Part shown: positions 1 through 8,286 of the stretch, piece after piece
Numbering within the stretch: position 1 is the stretch's first letter
How the letters are laid out: every line of letters begins with the position of its first letter
NCBI GenBank assembly: GCA_963722905.1
Contig: CAVROT010000005.1
Location: 248,001 to 312,000 of the forward strand
Direction of reading: 5' to 3'
Source: CAVROT01 sp963722905
GTDB lineage: Bacteria > Pseudomonadota > Alphaproteobacteria > Rhodobacterales > Rhodobacteraceae
Length of the DNA: 64,000 nt
The notes under the pieces: generated by a model
Database searches by the model: none
Seen by the model: the letters and a program-made list of their open reading frames with translations, nothing else
Told to the model about the DNA's origin: nothing
Made by a program: the position numbers and the translations under genes

Positions 1-283
1 TGGCCGCCAGCATGACCCCGCCGGTCATGTGCAGGCCGATGTTCTGGCCCGAAAGCTCCTGGATCTCCTTGTAGAGATCGACGGTGTACTTCTGCAGCTT
101 GGCGACGTTCGGGTCGCCATTGATGGTGTGCATTCCCCCGGCCGCATGCCACGTGCTGCCGCTGGTCAGGTCGCTGCGTTCCAGCAGCAGCGCGTCTGTC
201 CAGCCGAACCGGGTAAGATGGTAGAGCACCGAGCATCCGACGACGCCGCCGCCGATGACCACGACCTTCGCGTGCGATTTCAT
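1..283 (-). CDS. Dimethylglycine/sarcosine dehydrogenase-like FAD oxidoreductase, N-terminal part
   Basis: Only the first 94 codons lie in the window; the gene runs off the left edge. The start ATG is preceded by an AGGAG ribosome site 7-8 bases upstream. The protein opens with an FAD-binding Rossmann fold: VIGGGVVG at residues 9-16, with an acidic residue (Glu35) ending the second strand. Residues 41-49 read SGSTWHAAG. In dimethylglycine and sarcosine dehydrogenases the His of this motif (here His46) carries covalently bound FAD. Inference: oxidative N-demethylation of a methylated glycine, feeding one-carbon metabolism. The C-terminal folate domain would lie outside the window, so the exact substrate cannot be decided. 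Confidence 0.85.
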   Translation of the reverse strand, partial: MKSHAKVVVIGGGVVGCSVLYHLTRFGWTDALLLERSDLTSGSTWHAAGGMHTINGDPNVAKLQKYTVDLYKEIQELSGQNIGLHMTGGVMLAA

Positions 284-411
284 GAGTTCCGTCTCCTTGC
301 GGCCCCGGGCGCGCGCCGGCGGGGCGGGTGTCTCTTGGCGGGCGCCGGCGGCTATGCCTCACGCCTGTGCGTCACGAGCCGGGCATGCAGCCCGGCGGCG
401 GCCGGTGCGCC

Positions 412-573
412 CTATCGGAGGGCATGGACATACGCCTGAGCGAGAAAGAAGCGTTCGGCGTCGACGTCCCCCGCCCCAACGGCGGCCGCCGCGTGGAGCA
501 CGACGGGCCGGCGCCCGTCGGAGACACGGTGCGCGTGCCTCAGGGCGACGTCGAGGGCGGTATCGCGGATCAT
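412..573 (-). CDS. Small hypothetical protein (53 aa), possibly a truncated gene
   Basis: A short Ala/Arg/Val-rich helical ORF, with RFFLAQAYVHAL near its C-terminus. I do not recognise a named family; the amphipathic pattern looks like a small helical cytosolic protein or the front of a longer one that has lost its tail. There is no clear ribosome site. It lies between the dehydrogenase start and a decayed Rieske oxygenase gene, a stretch that shows other signs of gene loss. It could be chance coding in very GC-rich DNA. Confidence 0.3.
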   Translation of the reverse strand: MIRDTALDVALRHAHRVSDGRRPVVLHAAAAVGAGDVDAERFFLAQAYVHALR

Positions 574-648
574 GGCGGTCGGACGGCTCCGGCGTGTCGC
601 GTCCAAGCTACCCAGCCTCGCGATCCGTCTTCGGCCCCGAATCCGACA

Positions 649-1189
649 TCAGGGGTCGCAATCCGCCCTGATGTGCGGCGGCGGCCACCCGCGGGGACGC
701 CGGAGGCGCGCCCCCCGACTTGGGTTTTCAAATATCCTCGCCGAAGGCATCCGCAGCCTCCGCTTGCGCAAAGGGTCCCGGCGGGCGACCTGTTCGGCCG
801 CCAGCGCCGTTGCGGCGGGCCGCGTCATCTGCCGGGCGACCCGATCGTCAAACGCATGCGTGGCGTCGTCCATCGCCGGGCTGTAGCGGCCGCCGTCGGA
901 GAACGGGCCGCGCCGCCCCTGCTGCATGCCCTCGATGACGAAAGGATCCTCGGCGAAAATGTCTTGCCACATCCGGGCAATGCGTGTTCGCACCGCTCAC
1001 GGCGGCATGCCCGGAAACCCGATTGGCATTGCATCGCCCGCCTCAAGGGTGTCGCCGGCGAACCCCGGCCCGAGTTAAGTTAAGCGTGGCGGCGCATTCG
1101 GCCTGCCATGGCTCCGGGTCGACGTGATGGGCGTTCGGCATTCCGCGCACGTCCGACAGGGGACGCATGACGGCATCGAGATCGGGCAT
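649..1189 (-). pseudogene. Rieske ring-hydroxylating oxygenase alpha-subunit remnant (frameshift plus large internal deletion)
   Basis: Three pieces of a Rieske oxygenase large subunit can be read in order on the minus strand. From the ATG at 1189 one frame gives an N-terminus with RGMPNAHHVDPEPW. Near 1060 the homology moves to another frame, GFAGDTLEAGDAMPIGFPGMP (broken here as GFAGDTLEAGDA then MPIGFPGMP), the segment just before the Rieske domain, and ends at a TGA near 997. From 993 a third frame gives the C-terminal tail (MWQDIFAEDPFVIEGMQQGR, then FSDGGRYSPAMD) down to about 820. The Rieske [2Fe-2S] domain and the catalytic iron site are missing, so the gene cannot be functional. Readable sequence below 820 runs into an intergenic repeat. 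It may once have worked with the neighbouring demethylating dehydrogenase. Confidence 0.7.
715..748 (-). repeat. Intergenic motif copy 1 (GATATTTG family)
   Basis: Read on the minus strand this is GCCTTCGGCGAGGATATTTG followed by AAAACCCAAGTCGG. It matches the copies at 1352-1385 and 15839-15873 almost base for base and is inverted relative to both. It lies just beyond the surviving tail of the Rieske remnant. Confidence 0.7.
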
Positions 1190-1531
1190 CGGTGCGGCTT
1201 CCCGCTTCGGCTGGATCGCCGCTGGCGGCCGGGTCGGACCTCGTCGCTCACCGAGGCGACGCTTCGATATCGCGGACCGGCGCCGCGGGGGCGAGGCGGG
1301 GGCTGCGCGGTTCCCCGACCTGCCCCGCCGATGAGAGCGGTCGGCGACGGCGCCTTCGGCGAGGATATTTGGGAACCCAAGCCGGAGGATCGCCGCCACG
1401 TCCTCGACGGCCGCGCCGACCGCCGCGCCGGGGGGATGTGTCGGCATCTCGCCCGGCACCCGGGGACGCCAGCCTGGACAAGCGCGCTTGGGTCGCGCCG
1501 GGACGGGCCGACGAAGATCTCTCTTGCCCGG
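1190..1531. other. 342-base stretch without a supported gene
   Basis: This stretch holds one copy of the intergenic motif (1352-1385) and otherwise GC-rich sequence open in several frames. On the minus strand residues such as EDVAAILRLG can be read before the motif, possibly the eroded end of another gene, but I cannot assign them. I see no RNA gene or clear terminator. Confidence 0.5.
1352..1385 (+). repeat. Intergenic motif copy 2 (GATATTTG family)
   Basis: Reads GCCTTCGGCGAGGATATTTG then GGAACCCAAGCCGG. It is inverted relative to copy 1, so the two copies bracket the Rieske remnant. Confidence 0.7.
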
Positions 1532-2647
1532 TCAGCGCGTCATCTGCACCGCCTGACCGGTCAGCGCCGAGTGCTGGGCGGCCAGCCCCATCTCGACCGC
1601 GCGCGCGCCGTCCTCCGCCGTGACCTCGACGGGTCCGGCGCCGCGCACCGCGGCGTTGAACCGGGCATGCTGGTAGAAGGTGGATCCGTTGTGATCGCCC
1701 GCGTCCAGCAGGGCCGGATCGACCGGGATCTCAGCCATGCGCGGACCCTTGGGGCTGCGCGGGCTGACGATGACCTGCGCCACCGGCGCGGGGCCGAGAT
1801 GCGCGGGCCAGAACCGGCCGGGGCCGGGCACATGCGCCTCGATCTTGCCGGCAGGACCGACGACGCTGATCTCTTCCTGATAGCGCGCGCCCTCCGCGAA
1901 CATGCACAACTCCAGCATCGCGCGCGCGCCCGAGGCGAAGTCGACGATGACGTAGCCGTTGTCCCAGATGTCGGGCACCGCGCCGTCATAGGATTCGTCG
2001 CGGTGGTTCACAGCCTGGCCCGCGCTGGCCATTACGCGCACCGGTTCGGACTGCAGGATCAGGCGCATGAGATCGAAGAAGTGGCAGCATTTCTCGACCA
2101 GCGTGCCGCCGGTCCGAACGTTGAACCGGTTCCAGTCGCCGATCTTGGGCAGGAACGGGAACCGGTGCTCGCGTATGGTCAGCATCAGCGGGCCGCCCGT
2201 CGCCGCCTGCACCTGCGCGACGAGGGCGGCGACGGGCGGCATGTAGCGATACTCCATCGCCACCCAGATCGGGGCGGGGTAGCCCGCGGCGATGGCCCTG
2301 ACGGCCGCCGCATCGGCCGCGTCGGCGAAGAGCGGCTTTTCCATCAGCAGCGGCAGCGGGCGGCTGGCCGCGATCCGGCGCAGCTGGTCGGCGTGGCAGT
2401 GGTTGGGCGATGCGACCAGCAGGCAGTCGAGCCCGGGCAGCGCAAGCAGCGCCTCGACCGATGCCGCCATCCGAGCCGACGGCGCGAGGCCCTGCGCCGC
2501 TGCCGCCATCGCGGCGTCGGGCTCGTGGATCGCCGCGACCTGCGCACCCGGCACGAGGGATATATTGCGCAGGTGCTCCTGCCCCATCATGCCGCAGCCG
2601 ATGACGCCGTAGCGGATCGTCCGGACCCCGGGTGGCGATGCGTTCAC
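1532..2647 (-). CDS. Gfo/Idh/MocA family NAD(P)-dependent oxidoreductase
   Basis: 371 residues from a GTG start with GAGGAG upstream; the start lies 12 bases after the GntR stop, so the two are one operon. An N-terminal Rossmann fold (YGVIGCGMMGQEH, residues 13-25) binds the nicotinamide cofactor. The family MEKP signature follows (LLMEKPLFADA), and the C-terminal half has GGTLVEKCCHFFDL, the usual substrate/catalytic His-Asp region. Known family roles are sugar or inositol dehydrogenation; some relatives are NAD-dependent glycosidases. Because the divergent genes look like a sulfo-sugar monooxygenase pathway, an NAD-dependent sulfoquinovosidase (GH188-like) is one attractive possibility, but this is inference; an ordinary sugar dehydrogenase is equally compatible. 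Confidence 0.88.
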   Translation of the reverse strand: MNASPPGVRTIRYGVIGCGMMGQEHLRNISLVPGAQVAAIHEPDAAMAAAAQGLAPSARMAASVEALLALPGLDCLLVASPNHCHADQLRRIAASRPLPLLMEKPLFADAADAAAVRAIAAGYPAPIWVAMEYRYMPPVAALVAQVQAATGGPLMLTIREHRFPFLPKIGDWNRFNVRTGGTLVEKCCHFFDLMRLILQSEPVRVMASAGQAVNHRDESYDGAVPDIWDNGYVIVDFASGARAMLELCMFAEGARYQEEISVVGPAGKIEAHVPGPGRFWPAHLGPAPVAQVIVSPRSPKGPRMAEIPVDPALLDAGDHNGSTFYQHARFNAAVRGAGPVEVTAEDGARAVEMGLAAQHSALTGQAVQMTR

Positions 2648-2658
2648 GGGCGCGCTCC

Positions 2659-3363
2659 TCATTCGATACGCGCGACATAGGCCGCGACATCGGTGTCGAT
2701 CCAGCTGCGGGACCATTCGGCCCGGGCGCCGGTATGGGCGAAAGACAGTCTGTCCACCGTGGCGCAAGCCCCTCCGGGCGCCCGGCCCAGCGCGCCCCAG
2801 TGCGGCACGGTACCGATGCCCGTGCGATCCTCGACCCGGACGATGCGCAGGCCCAGTCGGCTGCGGTAGTGGCGATAGAGCGAGTGCGCCAGGTCGTCCG
2901 CGCGCAGCCGCGGCGCCCACGACGCATCCAGCCAGATTTCCTCCAGCACCGCGGGCACTCCGTCCAGACGGCGCAGGCGACGGATCCGGTGGGCCTGCGC
3001 CGACGGGCCGAAGGGCGGCGCGTCCTCGGGCTTGGGCCGCCGGGCGACTTCGAGAACCTCGGCCGTGGGGTGGCCGCCCCCGGCCAGAAGCTCTACCCGG
3101 AAGAAGCCGTAAAGGCCGCCCGCTCCCCGCACGGCGCGCACGTAGTTTCCCGATCCCTGAACGCGGGCGATCAGACCCTCGGCTGCAAGATCGGCCAGCG
3201 CGCGGCGCAGCGTGCCGACGGCGATCCCGTAGTCCGCAGCCATCTCGCGTTCGGGCGCGAGGCGCTGGCCCTCGACCATGCGCCCGGCGGCGATCCGGCG
3301 CGTGATGTCCGCCGCGATCTGACGGTAGAGCGGCGCGGCGGCAGGATGATCGAGGGTCGGCAT
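2659..3363 (-). CDS. GntR-family regulator, HutC/UTRA type
   Basis: 234 residues. Residues 1-75 form the winged helix-turn-helix typical of GntR proteins (PLYRQIAADITRRIAAG, then APEREMAADYGIAVGTLRRA). The rest fits a UTRA ligand-binding domain, with alternating strands and a DASWAPRLRADDL segment. It is divergent from the monooxygenase gene and in operon with the Gfo/Idh/MocA oxidoreductase. It therefore probably represses one or both sides of the cluster and releases DNA on binding a pathway sugar or sulfonate. The effector cannot be read from the sequence. Confidence 0.88.
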   Translation of the reverse strand: MPTLDHPAAAPLYRQIAADITRRIAAGRMVEGQRLAPEREMAADYGIAVGTLRRALADLAAEGLIARVQGSGNYVRAVRGAGGLYGFFRVELLAGGGHPTAEVLEVARRPKPEDAPPFGPSAQAHRIRRLRRLDGVPAVLEEIWLDASWAPRLRADDLAHSLYRHYRSRLGLRIVRVEDRTGIGTVPHWGALGRAPGGACATVDRLSFAHTGARAEWSRSWIDTDVAAYVARIE

Positions 3364-3404
3364 GGGGCGGCATCACCGGAATTGATGCAGGATTGATATA
3401 GGTC

Positions 3405-3420
3405 TGGCACCATGGTAGCA
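3405..3420. promoter_or_regulatory. Candidate GntR operator between divergent genes
   Basis: TGGCACCATGGTAGCA is an imperfect palindrome (6 of 8 base pairs symmetric, centred on CCATGG) in the 85-base gap between the GntR gene and the monooxygenase gene. Its position suits autoregulation and control of the divergent operon. There is no second copy in the gap, so the assignment rests on position and symmetry. Confidence 0.35.
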
Positions 3421-3448
3421 ACACGCGTCCCCTGCTGCGGATCGCCCC

Positions 3449-4609
3449 ATGCCCGACACCGTCGTCCCCATCACCTCCGCCGATCTGGACGCCGTCGAGG
3501 TGTCGTGGTTCGCGGCGCTCTGCTCGGATGACTATGCGCAGCTGGGGGTACCGTCGGGCGACCTGCGGTCGTCCTGGGCCCATTGCCGCGACATAACGCT
3601 GGAGGCCGAGCGCCAGGGGTTCCGCAACATCCTGTGCCCCTCCTCATATCAAGTCGGGCAGGACACGCTGACCTTCGTCGCCGGCATGGCGCCGCTGACC
3701 GAACGGACGAACCTGCTGGCCGCGATCCGCTGCGGCGAGATGCAGCCGATAATGCTGGCCCGCACCGTCGCCACGCTGGACCACATGCTGGAGGGGCGGC
3801 TGACGCTGAACGTGATCTCGTCCGATTTCCCGGGCGAGACCGCCCAGAGCGCCCATCGCTACCAGAGGTCGCGCGAGGTGGTGGAGATACTCAAGCAGGC
3901 CTGGACGCGCGACACCATCGACCACGAGGGCGAGGTCTACAGCTTCGCCGGGGTCGATACTGCCCCTGCGCGGCCCTACCAGACCGGCGGTCCGCTGCTC
4001 TATTTCGGCGGCTACTCCCCGGCGGCGCTGGAGCTCTGCGGACAGCATTGCGACGTCTACCTGATGTGGCCCGAGCCCAAGGAACAGCTTGCCCAGAGGA
4101 TGAAGGACGTCCACGAAGTAGCCGGCAGATATGGAAGAACCCTGGACTATGGCCTGCGCGTCCACATGGTCGTGCGCGATACCGAGGCCGAGGCGCGGAA
4201 GTATGCCGAGCATCTGGTCGCGGCGCTGGACGACGACTATGGCCGGCTCATCCGCGACCGCGCACACGACAGCACCTCGCTGGGCGTGGCCCATCAGGCC
4301 CGCGCGCGCGACCTGGCCGACCGCTTCGGCTATGTCGAGCCGCATCTGTGGACCGGGATCGGGCGGGCGCGGTCGGGCTGCGGCGCGGCGCTGGTCGGGT
4401 CCGCGGATCAGGTCATGGCCGAGATCGACGCCTACCGCGCCATGGGCATCCGCAGCTTCATCTTCTCGGGCTATCCGCATCTGGACGAATGCCGCAGCTT
4501 CGGTCAGCGTGTGATGCCGGGGCTGAAAACGTGTTCGCTGCCCCATGCCTACGGGCGCGTGCCGGCCACGACCCCCGCGACCCCGCTGGGGACAGGAGAC
4601 CGCCGATGA
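3449..4609 (+). CDS. LLM-class FMNH2-dependent monooxygenase, SsuD/SmoC-like
   Basis: 386 residues, the usual length of SsuD-type alkanesulfonate monooxygenases, which cleave the C-S bond of sulfonates with FMNH2 and O2 to give sulfite and an aldehyde. Family segments include RLTLNVISSDFPGE, HRYQRSREVVEILKQAW, GPLLYFGGYSPAALEL and the YLMWPEPKEQ segment that matches the YLTWGEP region of SsuD. It is first in an operon with an aldo-keto reductase and a flavin reductase, the latter the expected FMNH2 supplier. Inference: desulfonation of a sulfosugar or alkanesulfonate. The stop overlaps the next start (ATGA). Confidence 0.9.
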   Translation: MPDTVVPITSADLDAVEVSWFAALCSDDYAQLGVPSGDLRSSWAHCRDITLEAERQGFRNILCPSSYQVGQDTLTFVAGMAPLTERTNLLAAIRCGEMQPIMLARTVATLDHMLEGRLTLNVISSDFPGETAQSAHRYQRSREVVEILKQAWTRDTIDHEGEVYSFAGVDTAPARPYQTGGPLLYFGGYSPAALELCGQHCDVYLMWPEPKEQLAQRMKDVHEVAGRYGRTLDYGLRVHMVVRDTEAEARKYAEHLVAALDDDYGRLIRDRAHDSTSLGVAHQARARDLADRFGYVEPHLWTGIGRARSGCGAALVGSADQVMAEIDAYRAMGIRSFIFSGYPHLDECRSFGQRVMPGLKTCSLPHAYGRVPATTPATPLGTGDRR

Positions 4610-5511
4610 CCGACATGCCGCGGGCCCGACTTTCGGACGACCTGTCGCTCAGCCGGATCGTCTACGGGATGTGGCGGCTGACCGACGGCGATGCCGCGCC
4701 GGGCCACGTGCAGGCCAAGGTCGAAGCCTGCCTCGCGCAGGGCATCACCACGATGGACCAGGCCGACATCTACGGCGGCTACATGGCCGAGGAGGCGTTC
4801 GGACAGGCGTTGCGCGCGTCGCGCGGTCTGCGCGACCGGCTGGAGATCGTGACCAAATGCGGCATCGTCGCGCCGGCGGGGCGCCATTCGGCCGTGCGGG
4901 TCAAGCATTACGACACTTCGGCCGCCCATATCGAGGCCAGCGTCGATCATTCGCTCAGGCTGATGGGGATCGACCGCATCGACCTTCTGCTGATCCATCG
5001 TCCCGATCCGCTGATGGACCCGGCCGAGACGGGGCGCGCGCTGGACGACGCCGTCGCCGCGGGCAAGGTCGGGGCGGTGGGCGTGTCGAACTTCGCCCCC
5101 CACGACGTGTCGCTGCTGCAATCTGCCATGTCGGCGCCCGTCCTCGCCAACCAGGTCGAGATGAGCCTGCAGCACGTCGCTCCGTTCACCGATGGATCGC
5201 TGGCCTTCCTGCAGGAACGCGGGATCGCCGCGATGGCCTGGTCGCCGTTGGGCGGTGGAGCGCTGATGACGGGCAAGGGCGGTCACAGCAAGCTGCGCAC
5301 CGCCCTGGCGCGACTGGCGGGCGATGCGGGCGTCGAGATGTCGGCCGTCGCCGTGGCCTGGCTGCTGGCCCATCCGGCGAAGATCCTGCCGGTGATGGGG
5401 ACCAACAACCTGGGCCGGATCGCCGCTCTGGGTGACGCACTCAAGGTGCCCATGGACCGGCAGACGTGGTTCGAGCTCTACACCTTCGCGCTGGGGCACG
5501 AGGTGCCATGA
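4606..5511 (+). CDS. Aldo-keto reductase (YdhF-like)
   Basis: 301 residues, overlapping the previous gene by ATGA. The AKR catalytic tetrad is visible: Asp51 and Tyr56 (MDQADIYGGY), Lys84 (EIVTKCG) and His131 (LLIHRPDPLMD). The closest relative I recognise is the E. coli YdhF subgroup. In the Agrobacterium sulfoquinovose monooxygenase pathway, SmoB is an AKR that reduces the 6-aldehyde left after desulfonation to glucose; the position between monooxygenase and flavin reductase fits that role. The substrate assignment is inference. The last codons overlap the flavin reductase start (ATGA), implying translational coupling. Confidence 0.9.
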   Translation: MTDMPRARLSDDLSLSRIVYGMWRLTDGDAAPGHVQAKVEACLAQGITTMDQADIYGGYMAEEAFGQALRASRGLRDRLEIVTKCGIVAPAGRHSAVRVKHYDTSAAHIEASVDHSLRLMGIDRIDLLLIHRPDPLMDPAETGRALDDAVAAGKVGAVGVSNFAPHDVSLLQSAMSAPVLANQVEMSLQHVAPFTDGSLAFLQERGIAAMAWSPLGGGALMTGKGGHSKLRTALARLAGDAGVEMSAVAVAWLLAHPAKILPVMGTNNLGRIAALGDALKVPMDRQTWFELYTFALGHEVP

Positions 5512-6077
5512 CGGCGCGCGCCCATCGTCGCGAGGGGATCACCGGGCCGGGCATCGACGTGCCCGACGATCTGGACGCCGGTGCATTCGTGCCGGGTGGC
5601 GAGGACTCGGATGGGCGTGCCCTGCGCGACGCCTTGGGTCGGTTCGCGACCGGCGTCACGGTCATTACCTGCGCAGCATCCGGTGGGCCGCTGGGCATCA
5701 CCGCCAACAGCTTTGCCAGCGTGTCGATGGACCCGCCGCTTGTCCTGTGGTCGCCCGCGCGCGCCTCGCGCCGCTTCGACGCCTTCGCCGGGGCCGAGAG
5801 GTTCGCGATCCACGTGCTGTCGGACACGCAGTCGGAGATCTGCGACGCCTTCGTGCGCGAGGGCGATGCGTTCTCGGAGATGGACTGGCGCCGTGCGGAC
5901 GACGGCACGCCGCTGATCGCCGGGTGCCTGGCGCGGTTCCACTGTGCGCGCCATGCCGTGCACGACGGCGGCGACCATGCCATCGTCGTGGGGCGCGTGC
6001 TGTCCGCGGCCTTCGGCCCGGGCGACCCGCTGGTCTTCTCGGCGGGGCGCTACGGACGGTTCGCGCCGGCCGGCTAG
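5508..6077 (+). CDS. Flavin reductase-like FMN-binding protein
   Basis: 189 residues with an HpaC/SsuE-type flavin reductase domain: residues 45-60 read GRFATGVTVITCAASG, followed by LGITANSFASVSMDPPLVLWS, given here as LGITANSFASVSM plus DPPLVLW. It would reduce FMN with NAD(P)H and hand FMNH2 to the monooxygenase two genes upstream. The roughly 40-residue N-terminal extension (ITGPGIDVPDDLDAGAF) is longer than usual, although the start is fixed by the ATGA overlap with the preceding gene. Confidence 0.9.
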   Translation: MTARAHRREGITGPGIDVPDDLDAGAFVPGGEDSDGRALRDALGRFATGVTVITCAASGGPLGITANSFASVSMDPPLVLWSPARASRRFDAFAGAERFAIHVLSDTQSEICDAFVREGDAFSEMDWRRADDGTPLIAGCLARFHCARHAVHDGGDHAIVVGRVLSAAFGPGDPLVFSAGRYGRFAPAG

Positions 6078-6159
6078 CGGTTCGACGTATCGCGCGCGGC
6101 CTGACGGACCGGCGCAGAGGGCCGCAACGTCGGCCCGCAAAAGGGGGAGGAGACGGCCG

Positions 6160-6741
6160 ATGGGCGCGCTGAGGGCTCTGCTGTGGCCGATAGAGAGGTG
6201 GAACGACGCGGTGCTGCCTGTCGGGCGCGTCCTGGCGGTCGTGGCCATCGCGCTGATGGTGGTGGCGATCCTCATCCAGGTGTTCTGGCGCTACGTCCTG
6301 AACAACGCCCTGCCCTGGCCGGACGAGGCCGCCCGCTTCATGATGCTGTGGATGACGGGTCTGATCGCGCCTCTGGCCTACCGGCGCGGCGGCTTCGTGG
6401 CCATCGATTCGCTGGAGGCCGCCCTGCCCCGCGTCGCCGCCATGATACTGGCGCTGACGCTGCTGCTGATCTCGGGCGTCGTTCTGGCCGTGGCGGTGCG
6501 CATCGGCTGGTCGGAGGTCACGGGCTTCGGCGGGCGCTTCGCCACCGCGTCGCTGTACCTGCCCACCGGGGACGGCTGGTACCGCGTCCCGCGCAGCTGG
6601 ACGATGATGTCGATGCTCGTGGGCATGGTCCTGCTGCTGATCGTCAACGCAGAGCTGGTCCTGCGCGCGGCCCTCACCCTTCTGGGCGCCCGCGACCTGC
6701 GCCCAATCGCGGCCCCGCCCGATGAGATCATGGCGGAATGA
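6160..6741 (+). CDS. TRAP transporter small permease (DctQ)
   Basis: 193 residues with GGGGGAGGAG upstream of the ATG. Four hydrophobic segments, at about residues 20-42, 55-70, 88-110 and 145-168, fit the DctQ topology, as do the motifs VFWRYVLNNALPWPDEAARF and APLAYRRGGFVAID. It pairs with the large permease 157 bases downstream in a Na+-coupled uptake system for carboxylates or sulfonates. The 157-base gap contains no convincing gene. Confidence 0.92.
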   Translation: MGALRALLWPIERWNDAVLPVGRVLAVVAIALMVVAILIQVFWRYVLNNALPWPDEAARFMMLWMTGLIAPLAYRRGGFVAIDSLEAALPRVAAMILALTLLLISGVVLAVAVRIGWSEVTGFGGRFATASLYLPTGDGWYRVPRSWTMMSMLVGMVLLLIVNAELVLRAALTLLGARDLRPIAAPPDEIMAE

Positions 6742-6898
6742 CCCGCTCTGGCACCGGCACGGGAGCGCGACTGCCCCGCTCGATCCGGCCCGCCGTCCTC
6801 GCATGCCGAATCGCGATCCGGGATGTCGGCGTCGCGTCATGTGAATACCATCGAAGGGCATCGGAGGACCGGGCGCCGCGACCGGCAGGAGAGAAGCC

Positions 6899-8188
6899 GT
6901 GCTGATCTGGTTCCTGCCGGTCTTCCTGACGTTCCTGCTGCTGGGGCTGCCGGTCTTCTTCGGCCTGCTGGCCGCGCCCGGGATCCTGCTGTGGCTCAAC
7001 GGGCAGGAGCGCGACCTCGTCCTGCTCTACCGCAACGTCTACAGCGGGATGGACAGCTTTCCGCTCATGGCGATCCCGTTCTTCATGCTGGCGGGCGAGC
7101 TGATGAACAAGGGCGGCATCACGCTGCGCCTCGTGGAGTTCTCCCAGACGCTGATGGGCCACCTGCGCGGCGGTCTGGCGCATGTGAACGTGCTGTCCTC
7201 GATGCTCTTCGCAGGGTTGTCGGGCAGCGCCGTCGCCGACACCTCGGCGCTGGGCTCCATGCTGATCCCCGCGATGGAGAAGCAGGGCTATACCCGCCGC
7301 TTCGCCGCCGCGATCACCGCCGCGTCTTCGGTCATCGGGCCGATCATCCCGCCCTCGGGGATCATGATCATCTACGCCTACGTCATGGGCGAATCCGTCG
7401 CGGCGCTGTTCCTTGCGGGGATCGTGCCGGGGATCCTCGTGGGCATCGGCCTCATGCTGGTCGTGAAGGTCATGGCGGACCGCTATGACTTCCCCGTCGC
7501 CACGCAGAAGGCGACCTGGGGCGAACGCGGGCAGGCATCGCTGCGCGCGTTCTTTCCGCTGCTCACGCCCGTCATCATCATGGGCGGCATCCTGTTGGGC
7601 GTCTTCACCCCGACCGAAGCCGCCGCCGTCGCTGTGGCCTATGCCCTCTTTATCGGCTTCTTCGTGCTGCGCACGCTCAGGCTGTCGGACATCCCCGAGA
7701 TCCTGTCGCGCGCGGCCACGACCAGCGCGGTGGTGCTGCTGCTCGTCGGCGCCGCGATGGCGTTCAAGACCGTCGTGTCGCTGTCGCACGCGCCCGAGAT
7801 CATGGCCGACGCGATCCTGTCGCTGTCGGATAATCCGCTGGTCCTGCTGTTCCTCATCAACCTGCTGCTCTTCGCCGTCGGCATGTTCCTCGACGCGGGC
7901 CCGGCGATCATCATCCTGGGGCCGATCCTTGGCCCGATCTTCGTGGCGCTTGGCGTCGATCCGATCCACTTCGCCATCATCATGTCGGTGAACCTGACCG
8001 TAGGTCTCGCCACGCCGCCGATGGGGCTGGTCCTTTTCGTGGCCTCCAGCGTCTCGGGCGAGAAGGTCGACAAGATCGCGCGCGCGATCCTGCCGTTCCT
8101 CGCGGTGGAGATATTCGTGATCTTCCTGATCACCTACATCCCCGCGATATCCATGACCGTGCCCCGCCTGACGGGGTTCGCCGATTGA
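6899..8188 (+). CDS. TRAP transporter large permease (DctM)
   Basis: 429 residues from a GTG start with AGGAGAG upstream. About 12-13 hydrophobic segments span the protein. Typical DctM segments are FPLMAIPFFMLAGELMNKGG, AGLSGSAVADTSALGSMLIP, IGPIIPPSGIMIIYAY and VNLTVGLATPPMGLVLFV. It forms the transport channel of the TRAP system with the DctQ and DctP genes on either side. Transport through it is driven by a sodium gradient in characterised relatives. Confidence 0.95.
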   Translation: MLIWFLPVFLTFLLLGLPVFFGLLAAPGILLWLNGQERDLVLLYRNVYSGMDSFPLMAIPFFMLAGELMNKGGITLRLVEFSQTLMGHLRGGLAHVNVLSSMLFAGLSGSAVADTSALGSMLIPAMEKQGYTRRFAAAITAASSVIGPIIPPSGIMIIYAYVMGESVAALFLAGIVPGILVGIGLMLVVKVMADRYDFPVATQKATWGERGQASLRAFFPLLTPVIIMGGILLGVFTPTEAAAVAVAYALFIGFFVLRTLRLSDIPEILSRAATTSAVVLLLVGAAMAFKTVVSLSHAPEIMADAILSLSDNPLVLLFLINLLLFAVGMFLDAGPAIIILGPILGPIFVALGVDPIHFAIIMSVNLTVGLATPPMGLVLFVASSVSGEKVDKIARAILPFLAVEIFVIFLITYIPAISMTVPRLTGFAD

Positions 8189-8286
8189 CGTCACCGGCGC
8201 GCTGGACGGTGGGAAGCGCCCGCCCTACGGTTCGTCGACAGAGGGCGGGGCCAACCCGCCGCACTACACCCCAAGGGAGGATCCAC

